Positions 45,557-54,648 of a stretch of DNA of 64,000 nt are shown piece after piece. Where the stretch lies: positions 1 through 64,000 of the forward strand of contig NZ_JADNHZ010000012.1 of the NCBI RefSeq assembly GCF_015554145.1, given 5' to 3'. The notes beneath the pieces were generated by a model. The model had not been told where the DNA came from. It made no database searches and saw only the letters and a list, made by a program, of their open reading frames with translations. Every line of letters begins with the position of its first letter. The first letter of the stretch is position 1. The stretch comes from Collinsella aerofaciens. GTDB taxonomy: Bacteria; Actinomycetota; Coriobacteriia; Coriobacteriales; Coriobacteriaceae. A program made the position numbers and the translations under genes.

Positions 45557-46063
45557 ATGTGCGATGACCACATCGGCCTCTGCCCCCACACGCCGGGCGG
45601 CGACCCCCATGAACCCGCAGATGCGCCCGCGGCACAGTCCCAATCAGACGCGCTCGCCAAGCACATCCTAAACGGGCTGGGCTTCTGCGGCCACTTTCTG
45701 CACTTTCACGGCGGCGGCGCCTCGGGAAAGGCCCCCATCGTCTGCTTGCTCGCCAAGCAGCCAAACGGCGAGATGTCACAGCAGGAACTAGGCCTGCACT
45801 TTGATCTTAAGCCCGGTTCGCTTTCCGAGATTCTCTCCAAGATCGAATGCGCCGGCCTTATCGAGCGCAGCCGCAATCCCAAAGACCGGCGGCAGCTCAC
45901 CATTCGCCTGACCGAAGCGGGATGGGAAAAGGCCCACGTAGAGCAGGCAGCCCGCATTCGCTTTAGAGAGCAGGCCTTTAGCGCGCTCACCCATGACGAG
46001 CGCGAGGACCTCGCCGAAATGCTCGATAAAATCCGCGTAACCTGGGAGGAACTGGATGATTAA
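45557..46063 (+). CDS. MarR-family regulator with His/Cys-rich N-terminus
   Basis: Winged-helix repressor of 168 residues. The first 30 residues are rich in Cys and His (MCDDHIGLCPHTPGGDPHEP), with a further GFCGHFLHFHGGG near 40-52, which could bind metal but is not a known motif. The core has SQQELGLHFDLKPGSLSEIL as recognition helices and RSRNPKDRRQLTIRLTEAG as the wing. AGAAAGGAG precedes the ATG. It overlaps the first ABC gene by 8 bp and likely represses the operon through the TTAGTTAGG repeat. Confidence 0.9.
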   Translation: MCDDHIGLCPHTPGGDPHEPADAPAAQSQSDALAKHILNGLGFCGHFLHFHGGGASGKAPIVCLLAKQPNGEMSQQELGLHFDLKPGSLSEILSKIECAGLIERSRNPKDRRQLTIRLTEAGWEKAHVEQAARIRFREQAFSALTHDEREDLAEMLDKIRVTWEELDD

Positions 46064-47900
46064 AACCCTCATGGGCAGCATCCGCGACTATATGAAAGTC
46101 ACCGTTGCCACGCCGTTGCTCGTGCTTGGCGAGGTGCTCTGCGAGATGCTGATTCCATTCATCACCGCCAACCTGATCGACGCTATCAAAGACGGCGCCA
46201 CCGTAGCCGAGATGCTTCCCACCGCAGGCTTTTTGGTGCTCATCGCGCTGACGTCGCTTGCTTTTGGCGCCGCGGCCGGCGTCACCTGCAGCCATGCGAG
46301 CTGCGGGTTCGCCAAGAACCTGCGTCACGACCTGTTCTACAAGATCCAGACGTTCAGCTTTGCCAACATCGATGAGTTCTCGAGTTCCTCACTCGTCACG
46401 CGTCTGACCACCGACATCAACAACGTTCAGCAGGCCTTTATGATGATCATCCGTATCGCCGTGCGCGCGCCGCTGGTCTTGATCTTCGCCTTTACCATGG
46501 CATTTATCATGGGCGGCAGCGTCGCCATGGTCTACCTGGTCATCATTCCGCTGCTGGGCTTTGGACTGTTCTTTATCATCTTTAAGGTGCGCCCCATCTT
46601 CTCGCGCGTGTTCCACAAGTACGATGCCCTTAACGAGTCCGTCGAGGAAAACGTCACCGGCATGCGCGTGGTCAAGAGCTATGTGCGCGAAGACTTTGAG
46701 AAGGAGAAGTTCGCGACCGCCGCGCGCGACGTCCAGATGGACTTCACCCGCGCCGAGAAGCTGCTCGCCTTTAACAACCCCATGATGAACATCTGCGTCA
46801 ACGGCGCGTTTGTCGTCATCATCTACCTGGGCTCCAAGCTCATCATCACAAGCCAGGGCACGCTGTTCGACGTGGGCCAGCTCTCCTCGACCTTTACCTA
46901 TGGTTTCCAGATTCTCATGAGCCTGATGCAGCTGTCGATGATCTTTGTCATGGTGACCATGGCCGACGAATCGGCCCACCGCATTGCCGAGGTGCTGGCC
47001 GCCGAGCCCACGATCGCCGATCCCGCCGAGCCCGTGCTCGAGGTTGCCGACGGTTCCATCGACTTTGACCACGTGAGTTTTAAGTATTCCAAGCATGCGA
47101 AGCGCCAGGCGCTCGACGATATCGACCTGCACATTACGAGCGGCGAGACCATCGGCATCATCGGCGGCACCGGCTCGGCCAAGTCCACGCTCGTCAACCT
47201 CATCGCCCGCCTGTACGACACCACCGAAGGCGCTGTGCGCGTGGGCGGCGTGGACGTGCGCGACTACGACCTGGACGCGCTGCGTCACCAGGTCGCCATG
47301 GTGCTGCAGAAAAACGTGCTGTTTAGCGGCACCATCGCCGAGAACCTGCGTTGGGGCGACCCGAACGCCACCGACGAGGAAGTCCGCGAGGCAGCTCATC
47401 TGGCCTGCGCCGACGAGTTTGTCGACGGTTTCCCCAAGGGCTACGACACCTGGATCGAACAGGGCGGCTCTAATGTTTCGGGCGGTCAGAAGCAGCGCCT
47501 GTGCATTGCACGCGCCCTGCTGCGTCGCCCCAAGATCTTGATCCTGGACGACTCCACCAGCGCCGTCGACACCAAGACCGACGCAAAGATTCGCGCAGGT
47601 CTGGCAAGCTATCTGCCCAACACGACCAAGATCATCATCGCCCAGCGCATCAGCTCCGTGCAGGACGCAGACCGCATCATTGTCATGGAGGGCGGCCGCA
47701 TCGCACAGATCGGCAACCACGAAGAGCTGCTCAAGACGAGCGAGATCTACCGCGAGACCTTTACCTCGCAAAACAAGATGTCTGCCGAAGGTACGCAAGA
47801 CGCCGGCGACGTCTCTGGCGACGCGAACACGGCGGCAGACAACACCGACATGACCGCAACGCAAGCTCAGACCCAGGAAGGAGGCGAGGCCCATGAGTAA
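46056..47900 (+). CDS. ABC exporter half-transporter, degenerate nucleotide site
   Basis: Type IV (multidrug/lipid) ABC half-exporter, 614 residues: six-helix membrane domain (about 1-310) followed by the nucleotide-binding domain. Walker A is GGTGSAKST, with Ala in place of the usual Gly, near residue 368. The signature VSGGQKQR is normal. Walker B is followed by Asp rather than Glu (LILDDSTSAVD), and the H-loop has Gln (IIAQRIS) rather than His. These mark the non-catalytic half of a heterodimer such as LmrCD or BmrCD. A 45-residue Ala/Thr/Asp tail follows. Overlaps of 8 bp join it to marR and to its partner. Confidence 0.92.
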   Translation: MIKTLMGSIRDYMKVTVATPLLVLGEVLCEMLIPFITANLIDAIKDGATVAEMLPTAGFLVLIALTSLAFGAAAGVTCSHASCGFAKNLRHDLFYKIQTFSFANIDEFSSSSLVTRLTTDINNVQQAFMMIIRIAVRAPLVLIFAFTMAFIMGGSVAMVYLVIIPLLGFGLFFIIFKVRPIFSRVFHKYDALNESVEENVTGMRVVKSYVREDFEKEKFATAARDVQMDFTRAEKLLAFNNPMMNICVNGAFVVIIYLGSKLIITSQGTLFDVGQLSSTFTYGFQILMSLMQLSMIFVMVTMADESAHRIAEVLAAEPTIADPAEPVLEVADGSIDFDHVSFKYSKHAKRQALDDIDLHITSGETIGIIGGTGSAKSTLVNLIARLYDTTEGAVRVGGVDVRDYDLDALRHQVAMVLQKNVLFSGTIAENLRWGDPNATDEEVREAAHLACADEFVDGFPKGYDTWIEQGGSNVSGGQKQRLCIARALLRRPKILILDDSTSAVDTKTDAKIRAGLASYLPNTTKIIIAQRISSVQDADRIIVMEGGRIAQIGNHEELLKTSEIYRETFTSQNKMSAEGTQDAGDVSGDANTAADNTDMTATQAQTQEGGEAHE

Positions 47901-49812
47901 GGCAACGACCGCCGAGCGCGCGCTCAACCGCAAGGGCGGCACCATGTCGCGCCTCATCAAGACGCTCTTTGGCTTCTATCCCGTGCTTTTGCCCCTCGTC
48001 GTCGCCGGCGTGGTGCTCTGCGCCATCATCAACTCCATCGGCGCGACCTTCCTGCAGAGCGCCCTGCAAATTATTGGCGAATCGTGGCAGTCGGGCGATT
48101 GGGAAGCCGCGCAGCCCAAGATCGCACAGCTCGTGACCACCCTCGCCTGCATCTACGGCGTCGGCGTCCTGTCCTCGCTCTTCTGGAACCGCGCCATGGC
48201 TATCGTCACGCAGGGCTCGCTGGAGAAGCTGCGCGAGATGATGTTCAACCGCATGCAGGACCTGCCGATCCGCTACTTCGACACGCACCAGCGCGGCGAT
48301 ATCATGAGCCACTACACCAACGACATCGACACGCTGCGTCAGATGATCAGCCAGTCGCTGCCCAACCTGCTCATGACGATCATCATCATCGTCACGGTGT
48401 TCTTTATCATGCTGTACTACAGCGTGTGGATGTGCCTGGTCATCATCGCCGGCGTCGCCTTTATGACCTTTATGACCAAGCTGCTCGGCTCCAACTCCGC
48501 GCGCTTCTTCATTGCGCAGCAGACCGAGCTCGGCGTGGTCGAGGGCCATATCGAGGAGGTCATGAACGGCCAGAAGGTCGTCAAGGCGTTCTGCCACGAG
48601 CCTGCCGCCGAGGCCGATTTTGACGAGCGCAACGAAAAGCTCTTCGAGGTCTCCCAGAAGGCCAACATGTACGCCAACATCCTCATGCCCATCCTTATGA
48701 ACCTGGGCAACCTGCTCTACGTGCTGGTCGCACTGGCGGGCGGCATTTTCCTGGCGCTGGGCGTGCCCAACCTGAGCATCTCGGGCATGGCGCTGTCCAT
48801 CGCCGTCGTGGTGCCGTTCCTCAACATGACCAAGCAGTTCTGCGGACAGATCGGCCAGATCTCGCAGCAGATCAACGCCGTGGTCATGGGCCTCGCCGGC
48901 GCCGACCGCATCTTTGAGCTCATCGACGAGAAGCCCGAGGCCGACGAAGGCTACGTGACGCTCGTCAACGCACAGGTGAACCCCGAGACTTGGGAGTTCG
49001 AGGAGGCTGACCACCACACCGGCATGTGGGCGTGGAAACATCCGCACCGCGCAACCGGCGAGATCGAGTACGTCCCGCTGCGCGGCGACTTGGTCATGGA
49101 CAACGTCGACTTTGGCTACACCCCCGACCACGAGGTCCTGCACGGCGTGTCCGTGTTTGCCAAGCCGGGTCAGAAGGTCGCGTTTGTCGGCGCCACCGGT
49201 GCCGGTAAGACGACCATCACCAACCTCATCAACCGCTTCTATGACATCGCCGACGGCAAGATTCGCTACGACGGCATCAACGTCAATAAGATCCGCAAGG
49301 CCGATCTGCGCCGCTCGCTGGGCGTCGTGCTGCAGGACGTGAACCTGTTCACCGGCACCGTGATGGACAACATCCGCTACGGCAACCTGGATGCGACCGA
49401 CGAGGAGTGCATCGCGGCGGCCAAGCTCGCGGGCGCAGACGACTTTATCACCCGCCTGCCCGACGGCTACGACACGATGCTCACCGGCAACGGCGCACAG
49501 CTGTCGCAGGGCCAGCGTCAGCTAATTTCGATCGCCCGCGCCGCCGTCGCCGATCCGCCGGCGATGATTCTAGACGAGGCCACGAGCTCCATCGACACCC
49601 GCACCGAGGCCATCGTGCAGGCGGGCATGGATAAGCTCATGGAGGGCCGCACGACGTTTGTCATCGCACACCGCCTGTCCACCGTGCGTAACTCCGACGC
49701 GATCATCTGTCTGGACCACGGCCGTATCATCGAGCGCGGCAACCACGACGAACTGATCGCCAAGCGCGGGTATTACTACCAGCTCTACACCGGAGCGTTT
49801 GAGCTGGAGTAG
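47893..49812 (+). CDS. ABC exporter half-transporter, catalytic partner
   Basis: Second half of the heterodimeric exporter, 639 residues, with an N-terminal extension, six membrane helices and an NBD. Walker A GATGAGKTT (near 432), signature LSQGQRQLISIARA (near 536), Walker B with catalytic Glu (MILDEATSSID) and H-loop His (IAHRLST) are canonical. About 60 residues between helix 6 and the NBD (TWEFEEADHHTGMWAWKHP and neighbours) are unusual and His-rich. GGAAGGAGG precedes the ATG. Exported substrate is unknown. Confidence 0.93.
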   Translation: MSKATTAERALNRKGGTMSRLIKTLFGFYPVLLPLVVAGVVLCAIINSIGATFLQSALQIIGESWQSGDWEAAQPKIAQLVTTLACIYGVGVLSSLFWNRAMAIVTQGSLEKLREMMFNRMQDLPIRYFDTHQRGDIMSHYTNDIDTLRQMISQSLPNLLMTIIIIVTVFFIMLYYSVWMCLVIIAGVAFMTFMTKLLGSNSARFFIAQQTELGVVEGHIEEVMNGQKVVKAFCHEPAAEADFDERNEKLFEVSQKANMYANILMPILMNLGNLLYVLVALAGGIFLALGVPNLSISGMALSIAVVVPFLNMTKQFCGQIGQISQQINAVVMGLAGADRIFELIDEKPEADEGYVTLVNAQVNPETWEFEEADHHTGMWAWKHPHRATGEIEYVPLRGDLVMDNVDFGYTPDHEVLHGVSVFAKPGQKVAFVGATGAGKTTITNLINRFYDIADGKIRYDGINVNKIRKADLRRSLGVVLQDVNLFTGTVMDNIRYGNLDATDEECIAAAKLAGADDFITRLPDGYDTMLTGNGAQLSQGQRQLISIARAAVADPPAMILDEATSSIDTRTEAIVQAGMDKLMEGRTTFVIAHRLSTVRNSDAIICLDHGRIIERGNHDELIAKRGYYYQLYTGAFELE

Positions 49813-49826
49813 GACCGATTACTGAC

Positions 49827-49935
49827 GGAGGGTGCCCCGGGGACGGGCGGGGTATTTCCTCCGTGCTCAAACATTCTCGCTGCGCTGCGAAACTGCGCGC
49901 GGAGGAAATACCCCGCCGCCCCCGGGGCACCCTCC
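49827..49935. repeat. family G long palindrome after the ABC operon
   Basis: Arms of about 36 bp, nearly perfect (left begins GGAGGGTGCCCCGGGG, right ends CCCCGGGGCACCCTCC), around a 36-bp loop with its own TCGC/GCGA hairpin. It begins 15 bp after the ABC stop codon. It could be a terminator or an interspersed repeat. Confidence 0.75.
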
Positions 49936-49978
49936 TGCGCGCAATCAGCCAGCCATTTAGAACGGGGTGAAAGTTTGT

Positions 49979-50011
49979 GAGGCCCTGGCCAAATGGCCAG
50001 GGCCTCTTTTT
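49979..50011 (+). terminator. terminator of the marR-ABC operon
   Basis: Perfect 12-bp stem GAGGCCCTGGCC/GGCCAGGGCCTC with a 4-nt loop and five Ts. Confidence 0.9.
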
Positions 50012-50032
50012 GTAGCCGTCCTCTGTTACAGG

Positions 50033-51124
50033 CTACCGGTCCTCGCGTTGCGGACCGGCTGCCTCGGCCGTCTTTATGCGGTTCTTGTCGATGTACATGT
50101 TTTTGTCGGCCTGGGAAAAGAGCTCGCGCATCGTGGGCGGTTCATCATAATCACTAGAAAGCGCATAACCCACCGCATAGCTGATAGGCATGTCGGGGTG
50201 GGCCTCGGAATACTCGTTCACGCTCACACTAATCCGAGCGAGACAGGACTCCACGGCAGACCGATCGGCATCCCACAGCACCGCGATAAACTCATCGCCG
50301 CCGTCGCGACCCACAAAGCAGGTCTCTGACGCCACACGCCCCAGCTGATGGGCAAAAGAACGAATGTATTCGTCGCCTTTCTCGTTGCCAAAGCGGTTAT
50401 TGACCGTATGCAGATTATTTAGATCGAAGACACACAGCGCAACGGGCGCTTCAGCGGAAACGGGATGCTCCTGGCCCAAGATTTCCTCGCACTTGTTCTT
50501 GTTGGGCAGTCCCGTAGCTTCGTCGAGATAAACTTTGCTCTGCAGCTCGCGATTGAGTGCGGCAGTGCGCACCGCGCGAACAAGTTCGACCGCAAAGGTC
50601 GTCACCAAGCCCACGATGTCGATGATCACCAAGCCCTCGAGATAGTTGAGCGCCGTAGCCTTCTCCTGGGAGTAGTCCTCAGCGAGCCTCGTGGCATCGT
50701 CACAAATACCAAAGAACTCCTCGCTCATGGCAATGATGTCGGTGTTCTCGTAGCCGACTTCGCGCACGCGGGTAATCTCGGTTCGAAGCTCGTCAAAATA
50801 GCTCGCGAGTTCGGTCATCCTTGCCTGATACTCATCGTCATCCAGACGGACGAGATTGAGGTCGTCGCTTCCGTAGCGCAAACCATTAATGTATGAATCA
50901 ACGGCCTTGAGCAGGTCGTCTTGTGGCTGGCCTGCGTCCTCGAGCTTAACGATTCGCTGCGTGGTGCCGCGCACCAGACCGGCGTAGTTGACCACGCGCG
51001 CCGTGCCCTGGATGTCGGAGACGAGCAGCATAACATTGATGAAGAAGAAGATGAGAACTGCCGTGAGCACCATCATGAGCAGACGCATCGCCCGGCTGGC
51101 TTTCTTGGCGACAGAAGTATTCAC
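50033..51124 (-). CDS. membrane-bound GGDEF-domain protein
   Basis: Probable diguanylate cyclase, about 363 residues. One membrane helix near 14-34, a helical extracytoplasmic sensor region of about 130 residues, a second helix near 165-185, and a C-terminal GGDEF domain with the intact GRDGGDEF active loop. I see no clear RxxD inhibitory site at the usual place. The GTG at 51124 has GGGGGAG seven bases upstream and avoids a hydrophobic leader; the longer frame starts at 51181. No EAL or PilZ partner is in the window. Confidence 0.87.
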   Translation of the reverse strand: MNTSVAKKASRAMRLLMMVLTAVLIFFFINVMLLVSDIQGTARVVNYAGLVRGTTQRIVKLEDAGQPQDDLLKAVDSYINGLRYGSDDLNLVRLDDDEYQARMTELASYFDELRTEITRVREVGYENTDIIAMSEEFFGICDDATRLAEDYSQEKATALNYLEGLVIIDIVGLVTTFAVELVRAVRTAALNRELQSKVYLDEATGLPNKNKCEEILGQEHPVSAEAPVALCVFDLNNLHTVNNRFGNEKGDEYIRSFAHQLGRVASETCFVGRDGGDEFIAVLWDADRSAVESCLARISVSVNEYSEAHPDMPISYAVGYALSSDYDEPPTMRELFSQADKNMYIDKNRIKTAEAAGPQREDR

Positions 51125-51244
51125 AAGTTCACTCCCCCAAATGACAAAAGCACAGGTGATACGCAGTGTGCTGAAATTCACGTGAGGTCAACTCTACCAG
51201 ATGATTTTTCTAGGACGGGGATTAAAGAATCATCGACACGATAG

Positions 51245-52123
51245 CTATTTGAGAAGTTGTGCCATGGCGTTGACGAATTTTTGGACTTGGAGGGTGGGCT
51301 CAAGCGGGTAGTGCAAGAAGACCGGCACCTCGCGGCCGCATAGGAACGGCACGCCCACAAAGGCCGGGTGCACACCCGACCATGCGCCGCAGGTGAGCAC
51401 CGCGTCACCCTTTTCCTCGGCTTCGTTAAAGAGCGCAAAGTCGAAGTTATCCACATCGATCACGTCCACGCCGCCGTCTGCCAAAAGATCGATACGCAGG
51501 CTGTCCATAGCGTCGTTGCCGTGGCGGAGCACGCGCAGGCGCATGCCCTCCAAGTCGGCGACCGTAATGCGTGTCTTGCGCGCCAGCGGGCTCGTGCGCG
51601 GCACGTCGATATAAAACGGCACGTTAACGATGCGAAGCTTTTGGCAGGCGTCGCCCCAGCGCGGGGTAGAAAAACTCGACTGCACCACATCCACCTCGCG
51701 GCCCAAGCTGCGCATGACGGATTCGCGCTCGTCATAGAGATCGCTTACCGGCACGATCTCAAATCGCAGAGACGGTTCCAGATCGTGGATGCCCGACCAC
51801 ATCGACAGCGTCTGGCGCCCCGGGCACATCATCGACACACCCAGGCGCACGGCACCGCCATCGCCCGCCGCGCGTCGGGCGCGGCGCAGCGCGTCCTCGG
51901 ATTGGCGCATGATCGAGCGCGCGTCGTCCACCAGCAGCGCGCCCGCCGGCGTCACCTTGACGCCCGAATGTGAGCGCTCAAACAGCGTGATGCCAAACTC
52001 GGCCTCGAATCCCGACACCTGTTTGACAAGCGCCGGGGTCGACACGCGCAGTTTTGCCGCCGCACGCGAGAAACTTCCCAGCTCCGCGGCGGCCGTTATT
52101 GCCTCGAGTCGTCGATCGTACAC
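51245..52123 (-). CDS. LysR-family transcriptional regulator
   Basis: LysR regulator of about 292 residues, with HTH near 5-60 (AAAELGSFSRAAAKLRVSTPA) and a periplasmic-binding-protein-like effector domain. GTG at 52123 has GGGAG six bases upstream and begins with the family-standard YDRRLEAITAAAELG; the frame extending to 52249 would cross the operator region. It is divergent from the SDR/OFA/Gfo cluster and presumably activates it in response to the pathway substrate. Confidence 0.87.
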   Translation of the reverse strand: MYDRRLEAITAAAELGSFSRAAAKLRVSTPALVKQVSGFEAEFGITLFERSHSGVKVTPAGALLVDDARSIMRQSEDALRRARRAAGDGGAVRLGVSMMCPGRQTLSMWSGIHDLEPSLRFEIVPVSDLYDERESVMRSLGREVDVVQSSFSTPRWGDACQKLRIVNVPFYIDVPRTSPLARKTRITVADLEGMRLRVLRHGNDAMDSLRIDLLADGGVDVIDVDNFDFALFNEAEEKGDAVLTCGAWSGVHPAFVGVPFLCGREVPVFLHYPLEPTLQVQKFVNAMAQLLK

Positions 52124-52220
52124 GTCAATCTCCCGTTTCCAGACGTATGTCCATGCGCTGCCGAAGGAGGTTGTTTTGGCAGGCCACACACTCAATAAGG
52201 ACCAGTCGTCTTGCAAGCTA

Positions 52221-52235
52221 TAAACCATAGGTTTA
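52221..52235. promoter_or_regulatory. palindrome in the LysR/SDR divergent region
   Basis: TAAACC-ATA-GGTTTA, a symmetric 15-bp site of LysR-box character, 98 bp from the LysR start and 121 bp from the SDR start. A second hairpin, GTGGGTCG/CGACCCAC at 52303-52329, lies nearer the SDR ribosome-binding site. Confidence 0.5.
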
Positions 52236-52355
52236 CGCCATTCTAACAAATATGCAATTCACCTGCGCGAACGCTAAGCATACGATAACCAGCGAAAACC
52301 ACGTGGGTCGGTTAATGGGAGCGACCCACCGGGAGGCACAAGAAGGGAAGTTCCT

Positions 52356-53237
52356 ATGAGCAATTGGCTTAAGCTCGAGGGCGATGTCTGCGCCGTGACT
52401 GGCGCGCTCGGCGGCATGGGCGTCGAGATTTGCCGAGAGTTCGCCCGCAATGGCGCTAACGTCGTCCTGCTCGACCTGGACGAGGAGAAGGTCAAGGCCG
52501 CTGCCGCCGACCTTGCTGCCGAGTTTGGCATTCACGCCGAGGGCTACAAGATGAACGCCACCGACGAGGCCGAGGTTCAGGCCGCCGTCGACGCCACCAT
52601 CGCCAACTTCGGCCGCGTCGACGTTCTCGTCAACACCGCCGGCATCCTGCGCTTCGCAGCCATGGAGGACCTGCCGCTCTCCGACTGGAACGAGGTCATC
52701 AACGTCAACCTCACCGGCTACTTCATCACCTCGCAGCGCTTTGGTCGCGAGATGATCAAGGCCGGCCAGGGCCGCCTGGTGCACATCTCGACCGTTGCCA
52801 GCCACTCTCCCGAGACGTTCTCGGGCGTGTACAGCTCCACCAAGGCCGGCGTCAACATGATGTCCAAGATGCTCGCCGCCGAGTGGGGCCCCTACGGCGT
52901 GCGCTCTAACTGCGTCGAGCCTTGCTTCGTTAAGACCCCGATGTCGGCCAACTTCTACGCCGACCCCGAGGTCGAAAAGAGCCGCAGCCGTCTGATCGCC
53001 ACGCGCCGCATCGGCGAGGTCAGCGATATCGCCAACGCCGTCATGTTCCTGGCGTCCACGCGCTCAGACTTTACCACCGGCGACGCCATCAAGGTCGACG
53101 GCGGCTTCTCCAACATGATGGGCGACCTCACCGCCAAGCCCGGCGGCCGTCGCGCCTATGCCGACAATTACCTCAAGAACAAGGGTGTCGAGCTTTGGTC
53201 CGATGAGTCCGGCGTCGCCAAGCCGACCGACCAGTAA
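52356..53237 (+). CDS. short-chain dehydrogenase/reductase
   Basis: Classical SDR oxidoreductase of 293 residues. Nucleotide loop TGALGGMG (15-22), Asp40 at the end of strand 2 (LLDLD), favouring NAD(H), NTAG (93-96), catalytic Ser in ISTVASH and Tyr159/Lys163 in YSSTK. The C-terminal approximately 45 residues (GGRRAYADNYLKNKGVELW) extend beyond the usual end. It is the first gene of a cluster with an OFA transporter and a Gfo/Idh/MocA oxidoreductase, suggesting stepwise oxidation of an imported polyol, sugar acid or similar compound; the substrate is not determinable. Confidence 0.9.
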   Translation: MSNWLKLEGDVCAVTGALGGMGVEICREFARNGANVVLLDLDEEKVKAAAADLAAEFGIHAEGYKMNATDEAEVQAAVDATIANFGRVDVLVNTAGILRFAAMEDLPLSDWNEVINVNLTGYFITSQRFGREMIKAGQGRLVHISTVASHSPETFSGVYSSTKAGVNMMSKMLAAEWGPYGVRSNCVEPCFVKTPMSANFYADPEVEKSRSRLIATRRIGEVSDIANAVMFLASTRSDFTTGDAIKVDGGFSNMMGDLTAKPGGRRAYADNYLKNKGVELWSDESGVAKPTDQ

Positions 53238-53322
53238 ACCAACCCGGTAGAAAGGGGCGCGGGGCAAGCACCTCAGCGGCGTTTGCCCCTCCCCTCCCCC
53301 CGCATCGATTAGAAAGAGTCCC

Positions 53323-54579
53323 ATGGCTTCCACCAACTCCAACAAGGGTCGCGCCGTCGTGCTTTCCGCCGCGTGCGTCACCATGTTCTTCATCAGCTCC
53401 ATCGCGCTGTACTCCGTCGTGTCCAAGAACCTGCTCGCCGTCTACCCCGAGTGGTCCAGCGCCCTTACCTGGGCCTTCCCGGTCTTTCAGACCATCATGG
53501 CCGTGACGGGCATCTTCGCCGGCCGCATCTCCGATAAGATCGGCCCGCGCAACGTCATGATCGCTGCCGCCGTGTGCTACGGCGTGGGCTGGTTCATGTC
53601 CGGCACCGTCACCGAGCCGTGGCAGTTCTACCTGTGGTTCTCGCTCGTCGCCGCCATCGGCAACGGCCTGGGCTACAACCCCGCGCTCACCACCGGCCAA
53701 AAGTGGTTCATCGACAAAAAGGGCCTCGCCTCCGGCATCACCCTGGCCGCTTCGACCGCCGGCCCCGCCGTGCTGTCCCCGGTGCTCGCCTCGCTGCTCA
53801 TCCCGAGCCTTGGCATCTTTGGCGCCCTTAAGGCACTCGGCGTCATCTTCTTTGTGACGATCGCCGCCTCCGCCCTGTTCCTGAAGGCCCCCGAGGCCGG
53901 TTGGCTGCCCGAGGGCTTCGAGGCCCCCAAGGGCGGCGCGCACGCCGGCACCTTCGGCGACCTCACCCCGGGCGAGATGGTCAAAACCCCGCGCTTCTGG
54001 GTCCTCATCGCCACCTTCGCCTTCGCCGCCACCGCGGGCACCCTGCTTGTGGGCAAGGTTGCCTCCATCGCCGCTGTCCAGCTCTTCGCCGACCCCACGA
54101 GCGCCGCGGCCGTCGCCCTCGGCGGCGTGGTCGTCTCCGTCAACACCTGCGCCAACCTGGTCGGCCGTCTGTCCTTTGGCCAGATCATCGACAAGCTCGG
54201 CGCCTACAAGTCGCTGCTCATCAGCCTTGTCGTCACCATCGTCGCGCTCGTCATCATGTCGATGAGCTTTACGCAGAGCATGTTCTTTGTGGCACTCGCC
54301 CTGCTCGGCTTTAGCTTTGGCGCCCTGCTCGTCATCTACCCGCCGCTCACCGGTGGCGCCTTTGGCACCAGCAACATCGGCGTCAACTACGGCATCATGT
54401 TTTTGGGCTACGCCGCTTCTACCTGGATCAGCCAGCCCATCACCGCCGTGCTGTATCACGCCGAGGCCGGCAGCGCCGCCTACCAGCAGTCCTTCTACGG
54501 CGCCATCGTGATCGCCGCCATCGCCGTCGTGCTCACCGTCTACATGATGGTCTCCGACAGCAAAAAGAAGTCCGCCTAG
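53323..54579 (+). CDS. OFA-family MFS transporter
   Basis: Major-facilitator transporter of the oxalate/formate antiporter group, 418 residues and twelve hydrophobic segments. Motif A-like GRISDKIGPRNVM, GNGLGYNPALTTGQKWFIDKKGLASG (cut: GNGLGYNPALTTGQKWF), and GTFGDLTPGEMVKTPRFWVL at the central loop are typical. The substrate need not be oxalate; members carry various carboxylates. It lies 85 bp after the SDR gene; a perfect 31-bp palindrome separates it from the next gene. Confidence 0.88.
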   Translation: MASTNSNKGRAVVLSAACVTMFFISSIALYSVVSKNLLAVYPEWSSALTWAFPVFQTIMAVTGIFAGRISDKIGPRNVMIAAAVCYGVGWFMSGTVTEPWQFYLWFSLVAAIGNGLGYNPALTTGQKWFIDKKGLASGITLAASTAGPAVLSPVLASLLIPSLGIFGALKALGVIFFVTIAASALFLKAPEAGWLPEGFEAPKGGAHAGTFGDLTPGEMVKTPRFWVLIATFAFAATAGTLLVGKVASIAAVQLFADPTSAAAVALGGVVVSVNTCANLVGRLSFGQIIDKLGAYKSLLISLVVTIVALVIMSMSFTQSMFFVALALLGFSFGALLVIYPPLTGGAFGTSNIGVNYGIMFLGYAASTWISQPITAVLYHAEAGSAAYQQSFYGAIVIAAIAVVLTVYMMVSDSKKKSA

Positions 54580-54587
54580 TTTTATCG

Positions 54588-54618
54588 ATGCGGCAAAGGG
54601 ACTGTCCCTTTGCCGCAT
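54588..54618. repeat. family D palindrome, copy 3 (perfect)
   Basis: Perfect 15-bp arms ATGCGGCAAAGGGAC and GTCCCTTTGCCGCAT around a single T, 9 bp after the OFA stop codon. It has the same GGGAC-T-GTCCC centre as copies 1 and 2, with changed but compensated outer bases. Confidence 0.85.
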
Positions 54619-54648
54619 TCCGCCAGCCACCAGTATTAAGGAGTCGAA

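Noticed and set aside
47761-49143. 460-codon minus-strand frame over the ABC exporter
   Set aside because: Antisense shadow of a well-supported gene; no start signal or motif.
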